Positions 58,085 to 60,000 of a stretch of DNA of 60,000 nucleotides are shown here, in pieces. The stretch is from assembly GCA_949358305.1 (NCBI GenBank), contig OX442314.1:48618581-48678580 (forward strand), read 5' to 3'. Numbering within the stretch: the first letter of the stretch is position 1; every line of letters begins with the position of its first letter. The notes under the pieces are model-generated. The model was given only the letters and a program-made list of their open reading frames with translations. It made no database searches and was not told where the DNA came from. The translations under genes and the position numbers were made by a program. This stretch comes from Strigamia acuminata. Taxonomy: Eukaryota; Arthropoda; Chilopoda; Geophilomorpha; Linotaeniidae.

Positions 58085-59417
58085 CCGACCGAAGCTTTTG
58101 GCAAAGAAAAACATTCTCATGACAACTTCGAATGTTACTTCCACCATGACAACGGCAGCTAAAGCAACGGAGGCACCATCGTGCTCAACGTCAAAGATTT
58201 TGAACATTCCGGTGTCGACCTCTGGACCTATCACATATGCGCAGTTACCATCGCGCAATGTTTCTACCACCACAAAGGCCGCTTCCACACCAAGTACAGT
58301 TTCGGTCTCCTCTAGTCAGACTTCGACGCCTCCCCCTCGCGTGGCTCCTACAGAAGTCGGCGCGACTGCCGCTCCTGATGGGGCACAGACTCTTGGAGAT
58401 ATCGCTTCTCACTGCAATTTAGCAATTGACCGATACGGCGTAACAACAAAACCGGTAAATTCTTTAGAACTAATCCCTGATTTATTAGACGAATTCGAAG
58501 TCGAAGTTTGCGTAAAGGGGCCAGAGGTATCTAAGACCCGATTTCATATGGAACGTAAAGGATGGATTGCGCTTTTAGAACATATGATGGACAAAGATTT
58601 TGAGATACTTCAGGTGGATTTCCGGAATATTCATGGTCAAATGAAAACTCGCATTCGCGATATGGCTGCTCAAGTATTAAAGCGAATGACGGAATGCGAC
58701 ATTTACGATCATGATGGCGTTCTAGAGCAATTAATCTGGATCATGCATGAAGAAATTTCGCGCATGATATACCACATCCGGCGCCGTCGAGATTACGAGC
58801 AGATGACCACCGAACAACGTCGACGGGAGTATGAGCAAAAACATGCAGCGGAAAAAGCGCGCACTGCCGAGATCCATCGTGTCGAGGAAGAAAAGAAAGC
58901 GATGCAGGAAGCTAAGGAAGCTGAAGAAAAACGATGCGCAGAGAAAACTCGCTTGAACGAATTACGAGAGATGCTTCAAACATCAGCGCATCATCATGAA
59001 TTTGCGCCATCCATTCCTCCAAGACCGGGATTCTCGGGTTGGGACGATGCCCCGCCAACGATTACTCTGGAATTGTTACCAAGTTTAATGTCTCCAGCGG
59101 CCATCATCTGTAACTTCGCTAATGGTCGAGGTGAGTGCCTCCAATTTGGAATGTCAACGCAAGCGCAGCGACAACTTTTCCGTTCTCTCGCCGTTGCTGA
59201 TTTACGTATGCCTTTGGCCGAAGCTAATCCATTATTAAACCTGTTATATCGACGATATGGCGAATTATTTCTCGACCATTGTCGGAATGAGATTAACCGA
59301 CGAGGTGCAATCAACTTTCATGATGCCCAGCGCATAGTGGTAGAGATTGCGCTTAATATGATTAAGTATTTTCGAATTCCTCGCCATCGTGAAATTTTGG
59401 AAAAGGACTTAGAGTAA
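58085..59417 (+). pseudogene. Element A accessory ORF, 3' part
   Basis: The frame opens at 58077 inside the transposon end, but genuine sequence starts at the CCG copy. About 443 codons; with the 477 upstream this gives about 920, against 937 in element C, and the phase matches. Blocks shared with C in the same order: IDRYGVTTKP...ERKGWIALLEHM (against FDRNGCTMRP...RSEGWSELFKMS), a long charged helix (RRDYEQMTTEQRRREYEQ..., KAMQEAKEAEEKRCAEK) and the terminal block QLFRSLAVADLRM...AQRIVVEIALNMIKYF. The Thr/Ser/Pro-rich first 110 residues are disordered. Function unknown. Confidence 0.8.
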
Positions 59418-60000
59418 ATAACAATCCTAAACGTGACCTTGTGTGCGCAAGTTTTTTGCGAATTGAAGTTAGGAGATCGTATTAATGGGCGCTTCATAAA
59501 ATTCCTCCGCTTCGGCGTTGAGTTGAAGGACTTGATACGAGGATCCTGGTGATTTGCGAAGATTTTGTGCGCACTTCAACCTACTATTCATCATTATTTT
59601 GTGTTTTCATCATCATTTAACCCAAATTGTGCCAAAAATGCGCCGCCAGATCGTGGATCTCTGGTAAGGGCCCTAATAAAATATCTCCGCATTTGTGCGT
59701 TGAGTTTGGGCTGGCCTGCATTTAAATATCTTCACGGTATCCACAACCAACATTCATCATCATCTTTAAATCTTCATCATCCCGTTCCGCCGTGCGATTC
59801 CATTGATGAGGCGCTCCGTAAAACATCCTTCGAGTTGGAGGACTTAATGGAACGAGCATGGGCAGCGGTAATGTGTTGATTTGAAGAACGAATAATTATT
59901 GTTAGTGTTTCATCATAGGTGTTATTATTTCTGCGCAAGTTTTCTACTGTGATAATTCTCACCGATAATTCATATTTTTGTTTAATTATTTTTACGTTTT
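59418..60000 (+). other. 3' internal region of element A
   Basis: No firm gene. A motif of the form GGCGCT-C-TAAAA--TCC-CCG...GTTGAG recurs near 59487, 59669 and 59807. An open frame 59565-59879 has a coding-looking end (DSIDEALRKTSFELEDLMER) but no homologue that I recognise. The 3' LTR is expected beyond 60000. Confidence 0.5.

Larger units (their letters stand above)
6545..60000 (+). mobile_element. Ty3/Gypsy element A (interrupted; continues past the right edge)
   Basis: Order: 5' LTR (6545-8085), primer site, gag, damaged protease, RT/RNase H, integrase, spacer, accessory ORF. The accessory ORF is broken at 17105 by a CACTA-like transposon (17106-58084) and resumes at 58085. By comparison with element C, which has the same gene order and about 830 bp between accessory ORF and 3' LTR, the 3' LTR of A should lie just outside the window. 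Damage: deletion with TTAGG repeats at 9914-9937, a frameshift near 10140, a nonsense codon at 13663-13665 and the CACTA insertion. It is an old, inactive copy. Confidence 0.85.

Noticed and set aside
59565-59879. 104-codon ORF after the element A accessory gene
   Set aside because: Only its last 25 codons look coding; no homologue in elements B, C or D at this place, so it is noted but not called a gene.
1-60000. tRNA, rRNA or host protein-coding genes
   Set aside because: None could be recognised; all sizeable ORFs are explained by retroelements or by repeats.

Overview
This window is a nest of transposable elements from a eukaryotic, probably arthropod, genome. No convincing host gene is visible. 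The arthropod suggestion rests on a short internal (TTAGG)n array, the insect/crustacean-type telomere pentamer, and on the mix of elements (several Ty3/Gypsy lineages, a hAT/DUF4371 transposase relic, a CACTG-ended CACTA/EnSpm-like element, a hAT-type foldback MITE). The species cannot be named from sequence alone.

Layout. 1-1839: 3' end of a Gypsy element (A2) on the + strand, with polypurine tract and 3' LTR. 1840-6544: relic of a hAT/DUF4371 transposase. Its first 531 bp occur twice as apparently identical direct repeats, on either side of a truncated, minus-strand Gypsy gag-pol (Gypsy-1, 2371-5525). 6545 to beyond the right edge: element A (+), with a 5' LTR (carrying an 860-bp MITE), primer site, gag, a protease cut by a deletion sealed with TTAGG repeats, RT/RNase H, integrase, and then an accessory ORF. 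That ORF is split at 17105/58085 by a CACTA-like transposon (17106-58084; 11-bp inverted ends, 3-bp CCG target duplication). Inside the CACTA element sit three further retroelements: B (+, 18632 to about 32570), C (-, 32800-45868, 4-bp target duplication ATTT) and D (-, 46235-56957, 4-bp target duplication ACAG). Element A resumes at 58085, and its ORF is in the correct frame if one CCG copy is counted.

Shared plan. A, B, C and D all follow LTR - gag - pol (PR-RT-RNase H-IN) - extra downstream ORF - LTR. The extra ORF is not envelope-like. In A, C and D it starts with a two-part zinc motif, CPVC - exactly 15 residues - CxxCxGxG, resembling half of a DnaJ zinc region; A and C also share a C-terminal region with a charged helix and a conserved tail. 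B carries an unrelated large ORF that begins right after a strong 3' splice site. In B, C and D, gag and pol overlap in the -1 frame, with a textbook slippery heptamer (A AAA AAC twice in B, G GGA AAC in C and D) followed at 5-7 nt by a stem-loop.

Age order inferred from nesting and decay: hAT relic, Gypsy-1 and element A are oldest; the CACTA element entered A; B, C and D entered the CACTA element. C and D have equal-length, apparently identical LTR pairs and look recent, although C has one in-frame stop in pol.
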